Assembly (NCBI GenBank): GCA_964423425.1
Contig: CAYRES010000006.1
Span: 1-64,000, forward strand
Length of the DNA stretch: 64,000 bases
Direction: 5' to 3'
Origin: CAYRES01 sp964423425
GTDB lineage: Bacteria; Actinomycetota; Thermoleophilia; RBG-16-64-13
Shown: one piece after another, positions 42,562-52,391 of the stretch
Numbering within the stretch: position 1 is the first letter of the stretch
Layout of the letters: the number at the start of each line of letters is the position of its first letter
Program-made: the position numbers and the translations under genes
The notes under the pieces: generated by a model
What the model saw: only the letters and a program-made list of their open reading frames with translations
The model's database searches: none
Told to the model about the DNA's origin: nothing

Positions 42562-43238
42562 AATCCGATACAGATCATCTTCGCGCTGGCGTGTCCACAC
42601 CCACGGTGTTCGTCGTGGACGACGATCCCTCGGTTCGAAAGAGTCTGAGGCGTCTGCTCACAGCCTGCGGGTATCGCACGCGTACCTATGGCTCCGCGCA
42701 AGATTATCTGGCAGATGATCATGAAACGGGTACTGCTTGCCTTGTGCTCGACGTCCGTTTACCCGACCTCAGTGGGCTCGACCTGCAGAAAGCACTTGCC
42801 GAGCAGGGCAGTGAGTTCCCGATAGTGTTCATAACTGGACACGGCGACATTCCGATGAGTGTACGCGCCATGAAGAGCGGCGCCATCGATTTCTTGGCCA
42901 AGCCCTTTTCTGAGGAAGCGCTCTTGGCAGCGATAGAACAGGCACTTGATGAGCACCGTAGGCGTATGTCACAGCAGGCGGAGTTGGCCTCTGTAAGGCA
43001 GAAGCTGCTGTCGCTTTCGCCCAGAGAGCGCCAAGTACTCAAACATGTCGTTGCGGGGAGGCTGAACAAACAGATTTCTGCGGACCTCGGCATTGCCATG
43101 AGAACCGTCAAGATGCACCGGGCGAGCATCATGGAGAAGCTCCAGGTCCGAACCGTGCCCGACCTGGTTCGCATGGCCGAGCGGGTTCCGCGGCTCCTTG
43201 ACCAAGAGGGCGCTCCCGGACGGTCCACGCCCGCCTGA
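42558..43238 (+). CDS. FixJ/NarL-type response regulator
   Basis: A 226-residue regulator. The receiver domain has VFVVDDDPSVR, the phospho-acceptor Asp in CLVLDVRLPD, FITGHGD and KPFSEEAL. A LuxR-type HTH follows (LSPRERQVLKHVVAGRLNKQISADLGIAMRTVKMH). The GTG start overlaps the kinase stop (GTGA), with AGGAG 7 nt upstream, so the two are coupled. Divergence from the adh-mft operon makes that operon the likely target. Confidence 0.93.
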   Translation: MKSDTDHLRAGVSTPTVFVVDDDPSVRKSLRRLLTACGYRTRTYGSAQDYLADDHETGTACLVLDVRLPDLSGLDLQKALAEQGSEFPIVFITGHGDIPMSVRAMKSGAIDFLAKPFSEEALLAAIEQALDEHRRRMSQQAELASVRQKLLSLSPRERQVLKHVVAGRLNKQISADLGIAMRTVKMHRASIMEKLQVRTVPDLVRMAERVPRLLDQEGAPGRSTPA

Positions 43239-43682
43239 CATCAGACCACAAAGAACGATGAAGAGATACGAAGAATCGTAATGCCCGGGTACGAACTCGG
43301 ACAAGGCGAGATCGAGTTGGGGAAGTGCACCACCCGCTACCTGCCGCAGGCCGGCGGCTTGCGGGCGGGCCCTGAGTCTCTCTTGGCAACCGCTTTGTAC
43401 CTACCAGCCAATCCATGGCACATCGACGACCTCTGCTTGTATGGACCGTACAAGTCGTGCGTTGGATCACCCTCGCATTTGTCCCACTTGACCGCATCTC
43501 TTGGCTGGCTTCCTCCCACCCACCGCGCTATGGTTGCAGTGATGGCTGGGTGAGGCTCGGCGCGCTCGGGTATCGGCATGCACCGGCACGCTGGAGGTCG
43601 GCCCCGATCGGGAAGCACAACGCGGCGCGCACCGGCACACCCGTAAGTCGTGGTCGCGCACCCGAAGGAGTGAGAGACGGGC
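43239..43682. other. 444-bp intergenic stretch without supported feature
   Basis: Separates the response-regulator gene from the hyuA-like gene, both on the plus strand. Open frames here are short and lack ribosome sites or family features. A short inverted repeat GCCGC/GCGGC lies near 43342-43360 but is too weak to call a terminator. A promoter for hyuA probably lies here; I cannot place it. Confidence 0.5.
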
Positions 43683-45764
43683 ATGAGACATCGTATCGGC
43701 ATCGACGTGGGCGGCACGTTCACCGACTTCCTCCTCGTGAACGAACTCGGTGACTTCGAGATCTACAAGAAGCCCACCACTCCCTCCGATCCCGCCATCG
43801 GCGTGTTCGAGGGGTTGCAGGCCATGGCCGACGACACCGGTTTGTCGCTCGCCGAGTTCCTGGAGTCGGTGGACCTCATCGTGCACGGCACCACCGTCAC
43901 CACCAACGCCCTGCTCACCCGCTCCGGAGCCAAGACCGCCCTTCTCACCACCGCCGGCTTCCGCGATGCCCTCGAGATGAGAAGGGGCATCAGGGAGGAG
44001 CAATTCGACAACAACTTCGCCGCTCCCGCGCCGCTGGTCAGAAGAAAGCTGCGGATTGGTCTGAGCGAGCGGGTCACGGCCGGGGGCGAGGTTCTGAAGA
44101 CCGTCGACCGGACCGAACTCGAGGAGGTGATCCGCGCCATACAGGAGCAGGATGTCGGCGCGGTTGCCGTCTGCCTGCTCCACTCCTACGCCAACCCCGA
44201 GAACGAGCGCTTGGTGGGCGAGTACGTACGCGAGACGGCACCCCACCTCTACGTCACCGTCTCCGACGAGCTTCTGCCGGCCGTCCGCTTCTACGACCGC
44301 GTGAGCACCACCGTCCTCAATTCCTACGTGGGACCCATCCTGAGCCGATACCTCTCCGCACTCACGCAAAGACTCACCGAGCACTCGTTTCACGGCACTC
44401 TGCTCATCATGCAGTCGAACGGCGGCGTCACGTCGCCCAGCGACGCCTCGAAACGCGCGGCGGTCACCCTCCTCTCCGGTCCCGCCGCCGGTCCGGTGGC
44501 GGGTATCGCCTACGGGGAGCAGGAAGACGCCCACGACACCATCACGGTGGATATGGGTGGCACGAGCTTCGACGTCTCACTCGTAAGAGGGGCCACGCCT
44601 CTCATGATGACGGAGGGCACCATCGACCGCCTGCGCTGCGGTCTGCCCATGGTTGCCATCCACACCATCGGCGCCGGAGGGGGCAGCATCGCCTACGTGG
44701 ACGACATGGGATTGCTGCGCGTGGGGCCCGAGAGCGCAGGCGCGAACCCGGGTCCCGCCTGCTACTCGCTGGGGGGTGACCGCCCCACCGTCACCGACGC
44801 AGACGTGGTGCTCGGCTATCTCAACCCCGGCTACTTCCTGGGCGGAGCCATGACGCTCTCGGGTGAGGCGGCACAGGCGGCCATCGCTCGGGAACTCTCC
44901 GCACCCCTGGGAGTCAGTGACATCGAAGCCGCCGCCGGCATCTACCGCATCGTCAACGCACACATGGCCGATGGCATTCGCGAGGTGTCGGTGAAGCGGG
45001 GCTACGATCCCCGCGAGTTCGTTCTCGTGGTGGCCGGAGGAGCCGGTCCCGTCCACGCCGCCGTCTTGGCCGACGAGTTGGAGATGCGCCGGATTCTCAT
45101 CCCTCGCGAGTCCTCGGTATTCTGCGCCACCGGCATGCTGCTCTCCGATCTCCGGCACGACTACGTCCAGAGCATCAATCACTCCATCGCCGCAGACGAC
45201 AGCTCGGCGCTCGAGCCGACCTACAAAGCGGCGTGCGCCCTCATCGACACGGGTGCGACGCAACTCGAAAGCGAAGGAATACCGGGAGAGCGAATCACCC
45301 ACCTGCTCAACCTGGACGTGAGGTACCGGGGCCAGTACCACGAAATCAGCGTGCCGGTGGAGCTCGACACGCTCGCCGGCAAAGGCCACTACACCATCGC
45401 CGAACGCTTCGGCCTCAGCCACGACCAAGCCTACGGCTACTCCCTGCAGCCCGACTGGCTGGCCGGCGACGCGCAGATAGAGATCATCAACGTCCGGTGC
45501 ACCAGTATCGGCGTCACGCGCAAGCCCCACGTGCAGGTGCGTTCGGTGACCTGCAGGGGGAGGGAGGCAGTTCGGGAGCGGCGCCCCGTCTACAACTCCT
45601 TCACCGGTGAAATGGAGCCCACCGAGGTCTGGGACGGCCATGCGCTGTCCGAAGGCTACACGCTCGAGGGGCCGGCTGTGGTGGAGCTCGCCACCACCAC
45701 CATCGTCGTCCCGCAGAACTTCACCCTACGGTGCGACACCAACTTCCTGCTCACCCGCACGTAA
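43683..45764 (+). CDS. hyuA: HyuA-family hydantoinase/oxoprolinase/carboxylase subunit
   Basis: A 693-residue protein. The N-terminal ASKHA ATPase domain begins RIGIDVGGTFTDFLLV, with a middle motif GTTVTTNALLTRSG and VDMGGTSFDVSLV. The C-terminal region is typical of HyuA. The superfamily includes ATP-dependent N-methylhydantoinase, 5-oxoprolinase, and acetone and acetophenone carboxylases. Its partner HyuB follows after 60 bp. Which of these reactions it performs is undecidable here. The gene has an AAGGAG about 13 nt upstream of the ATG. Confidence 0.88.
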   Translation: MRHRIGIDVGGTFTDFLLVNELGDFEIYKKPTTPSDPAIGVFEGLQAMADDTGLSLAEFLESVDLIVHGTTVTTNALLTRSGAKTALLTTAGFRDALEMRRGIREEQFDNNFAAPAPLVRRKLRIGLSERVTAGGEVLKTVDRTELEEVIRAIQEQDVGAVAVCLLHSYANPENERLVGEYVRETAPHLYVTVSDELLPAVRFYDRVSTTVLNSYVGPILSRYLSALTQRLTEHSFHGTLLIMQSNGGVTSPSDASKRAAVTLLSGPAAGPVAGIAYGEQEDAHDTITVDMGGTSFDVSLVRGATPLMMTEGTIDRLRCGLPMVAIHTIGAGGGSIAYVDDMGLLRVGPESAGANPGPACYSLGGDRPTVTDADVVLGYLNPGYFLGGAMTLSGEAAQAAIARELSAPLGVSDIEAAAGIYRIVNAHMADGIREVSVKRGYDPREFVLVVAGGAGPVHAAVLADELEMRRILIPRESSVFCATGMLLSDLRHDYVQSINHSIAADDSSALEPTYKAACALIDTGATQLESEGIPGERITHLLNLDVRYRGQYHEISVPVELDTLAGKGHYTIAERFGLSHDQAYGYSLQPDWLAGDAQIEIINVRCTSIGVTRKPHVQVRSVTCRGREAVRERRPVYNSFTGEMEPTEVWDGHALSEGYTLEGPAVVELATTTIVVPQNFTLRCDTNFLLTRT

Positions 45765-45824
45765 GTCGATCAGCCGAGCATCGCTGCCGAGGCCGGGATG
45801 GAACACACACGGAGGCACACGGGA

Positions 45825-47513
45825 ATGTCCAACGCACGTATCGACCCCATGCTCGTGTCAATACTGCAGAGGCGGTTCAAGTCGATCACCGAGGAGATGG
45901 GACTCACGCTGTTGCGCACCACGCGTTCCCCCATTCTCAACGAAGCGCGCGACTTCGTGACCGGCCTCTACGACCGGCAGGGGCGCATGCTGGAACAGAC
46001 CGAGTACATTCCCATCCTGGCCTTCGCCCTGCAGCCCAGTCTGAAGAGCGTCATCGACTACTTCGGGGACGACGTCCACCCTGGAGACGTCTTCATGCAC
46101 AACGACGTGTTCTCGGGAGGCAACCAGAACGCCGACGTCGCCATCTTCAAGCCCATCTTCCTGGAAGAGGAGCTCATCGGCTGGGCCGCCTGCAAGGGCC
46201 ACCAAGCCGATATCGGCGGCAACGCCATGGGCGGGTACAACCCCGAAGCCCGGGAAGTGTGGCAGGAGGCCCTGCGGATCCCGCCCGTGAAAGTGTTCGA
46301 CCGGGGTGAGCGCCGGCGCGACGTCTGGGATCTGATCTTCGCCAACATCCGGCTGAAGACCGTGGAGGAGGACCTCCGGGCCCACATCGGCGGATGCGTG
46401 GTGGGGGAACGTCGCTTCCTGGAGATCGCCACCAAGTACGGGGTGGACGTGCTGTACGCTCACGTCGACTACCTCCTCGATGCCACCGAGAAGCGTATGC
46501 GTGAGGAGATACGCCGCATTCCCGATGGGAGCGCAAGCGTGGAGAGCTATGCGTGGGGAGATGCGATCGACGATGACCGCCGCCTTCTGATCAAGCTCCG
46601 CCTCACCGTCCGCGATGACGAGATCGAGTTCGACTACGAGGGCACCGGCCCCCAAACAGAGGGCTTCGTGAACGCTCCCCTTTCCTCGACACGTTCGGCG
46701 GTGATGCTCTGCACCCTCATGATGGTCGACCCGGACATGCCCCACAACGACGGCCTGCTGCGCCCCATCGGTGTGCACGTGCCTGAGGGGTGCTTCTTGA
46801 ACGCGGAGTTCCCGGCCGCCACCACCTTCGGCAACACCCTGGCCGGCCCCAATTCCGACGCCATCTTCAAAGCCTTCTACGAACTTGCCCCCGATCGTGT
46901 AAGCGCCGGCTGGAATCGTGCGCTCAACATCTCGGTGTCCGGGTGGGAGCCGCGCACGAATCGGCGGTGGGCCGATATCCTGTTCCTGTCACTCAAAGGT
47001 GGCTCCGGCGCCACCGCCGCCACCGACGGTTATGACCACATCGGGCTCATCAACTGTGCGGGTGGCATTCTGGGGCAGGATTGCGAGATGATCGAAATAC
47101 AGGATCCCCTCCTGCTACACCGGCACGAGTACCTCTGCGATTCGGCCGGCGCGGGCGAGCGCCGGGGAGGACTCGGGGTGGAGACGGAACTCGAGTTCTT
47201 GGGAGAGGAGACCACCCTGGTCACCTTTGGTGACGGCGTGAAACCGGGATCCGAGGCCTTCGGGCTGAACGGGGGACAGGCTGGTTGCCTCAACAGAGCG
47301 CTGCTGACCTACCCCGATGGACGCACCCAGGTGCCGAAGTCGAAGGAACTGGTCCGCGGAGTACCCCGAGGCGCCATGCTCCGCCAAGTGGCCGGAGGCG
47401 GCGGCGGTTTTGGCGATCCCAAGCTGCGCAGCCGGAGCAAGATTCGGGAAGAGGTGGAGGACGGCGTCATCTCCCCGGAAGCGGCTGAGCGACTGTACGG
47501 GCTCGAGGGGTAG
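45825..47513 (+). CDS. hyuB: HyuB-family hydantoinase/oxoprolinase/carboxylase subunit
   Basis: A 562-residue partner of HyuA. It opens with IDPMLVSILQRRFKSITEEMG and contains the conserved segments FVTGLYDRQGRM, HPGDVFMHNDVFSGGNQ, GHQADIGG and the C-terminal GGGGGFGDP motif. I start at 45825 (MSNAR, matching the family) because GGAGG lies 9 nt upstream; an ATG at 45798 is in frame. Together the pair hydrolyse or carboxylate a substrate using ATP. Confidence 0.87.
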   Translation: MSNARIDPMLVSILQRRFKSITEEMGLTLLRTTRSPILNEARDFVTGLYDRQGRMLEQTEYIPILAFALQPSLKSVIDYFGDDVHPGDVFMHNDVFSGGNQNADVAIFKPIFLEEELIGWAACKGHQADIGGNAMGGYNPEAREVWQEALRIPPVKVFDRGERRRDVWDLIFANIRLKTVEEDLRAHIGGCVVGERRFLEIATKYGVDVLYAHVDYLLDATEKRMREEIRRIPDGSASVESYAWGDAIDDDRRLLIKLRLTVRDDEIEFDYEGTGPQTEGFVNAPLSSTRSAVMLCTLMMVDPDMPHNDGLLRPIGVHVPEGCFLNAEFPAATTFGNTLAGPNSDAIFKAFYELAPDRVSAGWNRALNISVSGWEPRTNRRWADILFLSLKGGSGATAATDGYDHIGLINCAGGILGQDCEMIEIQDPLLLHRHEYLCDSAGAGERRGGLGVETELEFLGEETTLVTFGDGVKPGSEAFGLNGGQAGCLNRALLTYPDGRTQVPKSKELVRGVPRGAMLRQVAGGGGGFGDPKLRSRSKIREEVEDGVISPEAAERLYGLEG

Positions 47514-47515
47514 AG

Positions 47516-48349
47516 ATGGGGCGGATCAAGGTGGTGCTGCCGGTTCCGGTCGCGGAGCCCGATACCGAGGCGATGGTGCTCGAGCTGATGCGCGCCCGTC
47601 GGCGGGTAGCCACTGAGGGTACTGAACTCGCCTTCGTGGCACCGCGGCGCGCGCACCCTGCCCTTGCCACCCTCGATGACCGTCTCCTCTCCGCACGCAC
47701 ACTCCGGCCCGCCCTCTCGACCGCAGCAGCGCAAGGGTTCGACGCCGTGGTGGTAGACTGCACCTGCGACCAGTTCGCCGACGTGCGCTGCTACAACGGC
47801 GTGCCCGTGGTCTCAGCCTTTCTTGCCGGACTCTTGTGCGCTCGGTGCCTGGGCGACCGCACAGCCGTGGTCACGCCGAACCTGGGGCAGAGCGTCGTCT
47901 ACGAGCACTTGATCTCACTGTACAGATTCGAACGCCACGTGCTGGCCGTCAGTGAGCTGCTCGACTCCGGCCCCCCATCACCGGCCGGTCAAGACCGCCG
48001 ACCCGCCCCGCCGGCCAACCGGCAACAAGCCTGGCTCGAAGCTCTCGCCGCCACCTGTGAGGTTCTCCTTGGGAAGATCAGTGTGGACAGTATCGTGCTC
48101 GGCTGCACCGGTTTCACCCGGGAGCTCGAGTTGCAGGACCGTGTCGGCGTCCCGGTCATCGGCCCCGGAGGAGCCGCACTGAAGCACGCGGAAGCACTCA
48201 TCACGCTCGGGCCGGACACTCACGGCGCTCGCCACGTGTCGACCGACATCCAGGGAGAGACATACGAGTTCGACCGCGTGGAAGAGGATCCGACCACCGG
48301 AACCCTGTCGCTGAGCCGAGATTTCGTCGAGCGGCACGCCGCTGAATAG
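47516..48349 (+). CDS. Asp/Glu/hydantoin racemase-family protein
   Basis: A 277-residue protein of the two-cysteine racemase superfamily. The catalytic cysteines are in VVDCTCDQ (near residue 80) and VLGCTGF (about 200), and the fold carries ITLGP-like glycines. Members racemise hydantoins or amino acids, or isomerise or decarboxylate maleate-like diacids. It begins 3 bp after hyuB, so it is co-translated; a hydantoin racemase role is the simplest reading. The middle of the protein (PPSPAGQDRRPAPPAN) is an unusual polar insertion. Confidence 0.8.
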   Translation: MGRIKVVLPVPVAEPDTEAMVLELMRARRRVATEGTELAFVAPRRAHPALATLDDRLLSARTLRPALSTAAAQGFDAVVVDCTCDQFADVRCYNGVPVVSAFLAGLLCARCLGDRTAVVTPNLGQSVVYEHLISLYRFERHVLAVSELLDSGPPSPAGQDRRPAPPANRQQAWLEALAATCEVLLGKISVDSIVLGCTGFTRELELQDRVGVPVIGPGGAALKHAEALITLGPDTHGARHVSTDIQGETYEFDRVEEDPTTGTLSLSRDFVERHAAE

Positions 48350-48360
48350 GAAGGACATCC

Positions 48361-49725
48361 ATGGAACGAAGGCTCTGGAACGAGAAGATCGAGACGATGC
48401 CGGCCGAGGAGATGCGGGAACTGCAGTGGGGGCGGCTCCAGCAACAGGTCCGCTACGACTACGACAACTCCCTGCACTACCGCCGCAAGCTCGATGAGGC
48501 GGGCATCTCTCCCGACGACATCCGAAGCTTCGAGGACTTCCAGCAGATCCCGCTCATGACGAAGGAAGAGCACCGGCGCGCGCAGCAAGAGTCAATCGAC
48601 CGGTTCGGGCATCCGTACGGTACGGTCACCTGTGCTCCCCTGGACAAGATCGTGCGCCTGAGTTCCACGTCGGGCACCACCGGCACACCCACTCTCTACA
48701 CGCTCACCGCGCACGACGTGAACGTGGTCAACGAGATGCACGCGCGCAAGTACTGGCGGGCCGGTCTACGGCCGGGCCACGTGGTGCTTCAGGGACTTTC
48801 GCTCAGCATGTTCACGGGCGGACTGCCTCTCTCCGACGGCCTGCAGGCCATGGGTTTGTGCTGCGTCCCGGTGGGCATCGATGGAGGGACCAAACGGCTC
48901 ATCGATTTTCTGTTGCTCACCAAGCCCCATGCCCTCATCGCCACGCCGTCTTTCGGGGAGTACCTCATCGAGAAGGCCCCTTCCCTCACCGGCAAGGAGG
49001 CCAAGGACCTCGGCATCCGCTGGTTCTTCTGTGCGGCCGAGCCCGGCGGCGGTATCGAATCGGTACGCAAGAGACTGCGCGAGGGCTTCGGAGCCCGGGT
49101 GTTCGACCACACGGGGGGCGGCCACGCCTTCCACGGCATCTGCTGCGGAGACGAGGAGTACCGCGGCATGCACTTCACCTCACCCGACCACTGCGTTCTC
49201 GAGCTCGTCGACCCCGAGACCAAGAAACCTGTGGAGATGACGCATGGCGCCATCGGCGAGATGGTCTTCACCTTCATCGACTGGGAGGGTGGGCCGTTCC
49301 TGCGCTACCTGCTCGGCGACATCATTCAGGTCTTCACCATTCCCTGCGAATGCGGCTTCCCCGGTATTCGCTTCAAGATCGTCGGCCGGGGCGACGACAT
49401 GCTCATCGTCAAGGGTGTGAACGTATACCCCTCAGCCATTCAGGAGGCGGTGAGCAACTTCGTGCCCAAGACCACCGGCACCTTCCGGATTCTGCTCGAC
49501 AAGCCCGGCCCGCTGGTGCGCCCACCCCTCCGACTCACTATCGAACACGGCTCGGGGCTTTCGCATCACGAGGTGGCGCAGCTCTCCACCGACCTGCGCG
49601 CCTATATGCGGGACAACCTGCGCATCAATCCCGAACTGCAGTTGGTGCCGGCTGGCTCGATGGAGGTGAAGAAGGGCGCCACGGGCAAGGTCAAGCTCGT
49701 GGAGATCGTGGGTCAGGAGGAGTAA
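48361..49725 (+). CDS. PaaK-like AMP-dependent CoA ligase
   Basis: A 454-residue adenylate-forming enzyme of the phenylacetate-CoA ligase family, which activates a carboxylic acid with ATP and CoA. The P-loop SSTSGTTGTPT is near residue 102, and GRGDDMLIVKGVNVYPSAIQE is the family-typical C-terminal hinge. AGGAAGGA precedes the ATG, 11 bp after the racemase gene. It probably activates the acid released by the upstream enzymes. Phenylacetate itself is not implied. Confidence 0.85.
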   Translation: MERRLWNEKIETMPAEEMRELQWGRLQQQVRYDYDNSLHYRRKLDEAGISPDDIRSFEDFQQIPLMTKEEHRRAQQESIDRFGHPYGTVTCAPLDKIVRLSSTSGTTGTPTLYTLTAHDVNVVNEMHARKYWRAGLRPGHVVLQGLSLSMFTGGLPLSDGLQAMGLCCVPVGIDGGTKRLIDFLLLTKPHALIATPSFGEYLIEKAPSLTGKEAKDLGIRWFFCAAEPGGGIESVRKRLREGFGARVFDHTGGGHAFHGICCGDEEYRGMHFTSPDHCVLELVDPETKKPVEMTHGAIGEMVFTFIDWEGGPFLRYLLGDIIQVFTIPCECGFPGIRFKIVGRGDDMLIVKGVNVYPSAIQEAVSNFVPKTTGTFRILLDKPGPLVRPPLRLTIEHGSGLSHHEVAQLSTDLRAYMRDNLRINPELQLVPAGSMEVKKGATGKVKLVEIVGQEE

Positions 49726-49804
49726 CCGCACGGGCTGAGGCCGCGTGCGGCCCAGCCGCAGTCCCGTCTCGCCCCGCCACGCCGGCCGTCGCGACTCTCT
49801 GGTG

Positions 49805-51457
49805 TCAGCCCGCCTTCCCGCCCTTGGCGGCTTTGCCCTTCTTGCCGGCGCCGGCCGGCGGCTCCCAGCGGAAACGCCATGCGGTGACCGCGATGCCTGC
49901 CACGGTCCACGCGGCCAATACCCCTATGTGTCCCCAGGGCAGGGAGAATGCGGCAGTGCCGGGGATGGCAGCGTCGGTGAGGGCGCGGGTGGCGTGGCGG
50001 AGCGGGAAGACCCAGGAGATCCCCTCCAACACGTCCGGAAACCGCAGCCCCACTATGAACACGTCGGAGAAGAAGCTCAAGGTGAGCAGACTCGCGAGAG
50101 TCACGCCGATGGCCGCTTGAGCGGAGCGGGTGATGGATACCACCGCAAGGCCTACAACCGAGAAACAGACGCAGGCGAGAAGGAAGACCACCAGCACGGT
50201 TCCCCAGCCGGCCGGCAGCGACGCACCATACAGGAGAGAGGCGACGGCCTGGAGGACAACGAGTGTGACAACCGAGACGACGAGAGCGCCGGCCATCCGT
50301 CCGCCCAGCATGGCCGCCAGAGGGAGAGGGGTGCCTCGTCCGCGTTTGAGAACCCCTTGGTCCCGCGCCCGGGCCACGCTCTCCGGCATGTTGACGAAGG
50401 CCGTCACGCCGGCGCCGTACACCGCCATGGTGAGAGCATAGAAGGCGCCGAGAGTCTGGCCCGCCGGCATGAGTATGTCCCCACCACCGCTGACGGTGGG
50501 TATGAGCAAGACCAGCAGCACGGGAAAGATGACGGCGAAGAAGGTGGAGGAGGCATCCCTCCACAGCACCGCCCAGGTGTGGCCCATCTGATCGCGGAGA
50601 AGAGCGAACAGAGCGGGACGGGAAACGTGCCGCGGGCGGGCATCCGCAGTCACGGCCTTCGGGCTGTGGCTACCGCGAAGGCGCACACGATCCCGTTCCC
50701 TCCGCAACGCCCACGCCGCCGCTGCCGCCCCTACCACCCCCCAGGCCACGATGACGCCGAGGTGCTGACCGGAGAACCCGCTGCCGGAGAGGTAGGGGTT
50801 GAAGGCGTCCCCCAGTGCATTCACAAGACGGCGCAACGGGAAGCTCCACCCCAGCACAGACAGCCATCCGGGGAGATTGCCACCGAACATGAAGATGTCG
50901 GAGATGAAGCCGAGGGGGATGACGATGCCACCGGTGAGTGCCAAGGTGAACTGCGGCGTCGAGGCCAACGCAGCCACGGCCAGCCCCAGCGCACTGAAGG
51001 CGAGCGAAGCCACGACCAGCGTGACGAGTACGGCGGGGAGGGTTCTCCAGATTATCTGGACGTCATAGGCCGCGACCCCTACCCCCACCACCAGCACCGA
51101 CGCGATGAGCCCCAAGATGAGCGCCGCCCCCATGCGGCCGCCGAGCAACGCCCAGACCGGCAACGGCGTGCCGTTCTGCCGTTTGAGAACGCCGGTGCTG
51201 CGGGCTTCGGCAAAACCGTAGGCCAGAAAGGAGAAGGTGGCCATCGCCACGCCGAAGGAGGCGAAGGAGGGAGCGAGAAACTGAGCCAGCCGGATGCCTT
51301 GGCGGGCGTCGACGATCTGATTGCCCACCACCGACGCGATGATCACGAAGAAGAGAAGGGGGAAGCCGACGCTGAGAACGAGGGTGATCGGCTCCCGGCT
51401 GAGACTTCGTAATTCGTGGCCGACCTGGCGGAAGAGGATGCCTGCACCACGCCTCAT
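49805..51457 (-). CDS. ABC-2 type exporter permease, two permease halves fused
   Basis: A 550-residue membrane protein in which two ABC-2 permease domains follow each other. Each half repeats the pattern of six helices, with the motif GVLKRxxGTPLP found twice (GVLKRQNGTPLPVWALLGGR and GVLKRGRGTPLPLAAMLGGR). The join is the polar segment around RERDRVRLRGSHS. The C terminus is Lys/Gly-rich. ATG 51457 has GGGGGA at 6 nt. It pairs with the ATPase just upstream, giving a full transporter from two genes. Exported substrate unknown (drug or lipid types common). Confidence 0.87.
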   Translation of the reverse strand: MRRGAGILFRQVGHELRSLSREPITLVLSVGFPLLFFVIIASVVGNQIVDARQGIRLAQFLAPSFASFGVAMATFSFLAYGFAEARSTGVLKRQNGTPLPVWALLGGRMGAALILGLIASVLVVGVGVAAYDVQIIWRTLPAVLVTLVVASLAFSALGLAVAALASTPQFTLALTGGIVIPLGFISDIFMFGGNLPGWLSVLGWSFPLRRLVNALGDAFNPYLSGSGFSGQHLGVIVAWGVVGAAAAAWALRRERDRVRLRGSHSPKAVTADARPRHVSRPALFALLRDQMGHTWAVLWRDASSTFFAVIFPVLLVLLIPTVSGGGDILMPAGQTLGAFYALTMAVYGAGVTAFVNMPESVARARDQGVLKRGRGTPLPLAAMLGGRMAGALVVSVVTLVVLQAVASLLYGASLPAGWGTVLVVFLLACVCFSVVGLAVVSITRSAQAAIGVTLASLLTLSFFSDVFIVGLRFPDVLEGISWVFPLRHATRALTDAAIPGTAAFSLPWGHIGVLAAWTVAGIAVTAWRFRWEPPAGAGKKGKAAKGGKAG

Positions 51458-51458
51458 C

Positions 51459-52391
51459 TCATTCCCCCGCTTCCGCCGGCTCAGCCGACTCCTCCGCCGG
51501 CCCCACCAGGTCGAGGTAGACATCCTCCAGGCTGGGTCGGGCCAGGGTGAGGCCCTCCAGCTGGAAGTCACGAGCGAGCGCCCAGTCGGTGAGGACATGC
51601 AGATCGGCAGTCGCCCGCTGGGTCCGCACCTCCGCCACCGTCCCCTTGATCCGGACATCGTCCCCCACCACGGGCAGATCGGACGGCTCCGTGCCCTTCG
51701 GCAATCGGAATGACACCACGGTGGCCGCGCCCGAGGCGGCGGCCAGCTCCTCGGGGGTACCCTGCGCGATGACCTTGCCCTTGTCTATCACCACCACGCG
51801 GTCGGCCAGGTGCTGGGCCTCGTCCAAGTAGTGAGTGGTGAGCAGGATGGTAGCGCCCAGGTCGCGTAGGCGGTCGACCAGATCCCATGCCTTTCGGCGC
51901 GCGGAGGGGTCGAAGCCGGTCGTGGGCTCGTCGAGGAACAGCATCTCCGGATCGCCCACGATGCCGAGTGCCAGGTCCAACCGGCGACGCTGCCCGCCGG
52001 AGAGCGTCTTCACCTTGGAGTCGGCCTTCTCCTCCAGCCCCACCAGGCCGATCACCTCATCCACCGCCCGCGGATGCGGATAGTAGCCGGCCTGCAGCCG
52101 GATGAGTTCCCGCGGCGTGAACTGCTCCTCGAAGCCGGCCTCCTGCAGCACGATACCGATCCGCTCGCGAAACGCTCCACCGCCGGTCTGCGGGTCCATC
52201 CCCAGCACCGAGACGCTTCCGGCGTCGGGCTTCCTGTATCCCTCGAGAATCTCCACCGTCGTGGTCTTGCCGGCACCATTCGGCCCCAGAAGCGCGACCA
52301 CCTCGTGCGGCTCGATGGTGAGGTCGAGCCCGTCCACGGCGGCAAGGCTCCCGTAGACCTTTCGCAAACCCTGCACGACGACAACGGACAC
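51459..52391 (-). CDS. ABC exporter ATP-binding protein
   Basis: A 310-residue ATPase of the drug/daunorubicin-exporter type. It has Walker A GPNGAGKTTTVE, signature LSGGQRRRLDLALGI, Walker B MLFLDEPTTGFD and the switch His in LLTTHYLDEA. A C-terminal extension (SLEDVYLDLVGPA) is typical of this family. The start is a GTG at 52391 with AAGGAGG 6 nt upstream; the longer frame is unsupported. Its stop and the permease start nearly touch, so they are one transcript. Confidence 0.92.
   Translation of the reverse strand: MSVVVVQGLRKVYGSLAAVDGLDLTIEPHEVVALLGPNGAGKTTTVEILEGYRKPDAGSVSVLGMDPQTGGGAFRERIGIVLQEAGFEEQFTPRELIRLQAGYYPHPRAVDEVIGLVGLEEKADSKVKTLSGGQRRRLDLALGIVGDPEMLFLDEPTTGFDPSARRKAWDLVDRLRDLGATILLTTHYLDEAQHLADRVVVIDKGKVIAQGTPEELAAASGAATVVSFRLPKGTEPSDLPVVGDDVRIKGTVAEVRTQRATADLHVLTDWALARDFQLEGLTLARPSLEDVYLDLVGPAEESAEPAEAGE

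Noticed and set aside
49745..51412. Long open frame on the plus strand opposite the ABC-2 permease gene
   Set aside because: It is antisense to a protein with clear helices and motifs, and its composition (Arg/Glu/Gln/His-rich) is that of a shadow frame in high-GC DNA. Similar long antisense frames at 1151-2317, 5962-6792, 44577-45641 and 45858-46778 were rejected for the same reason.
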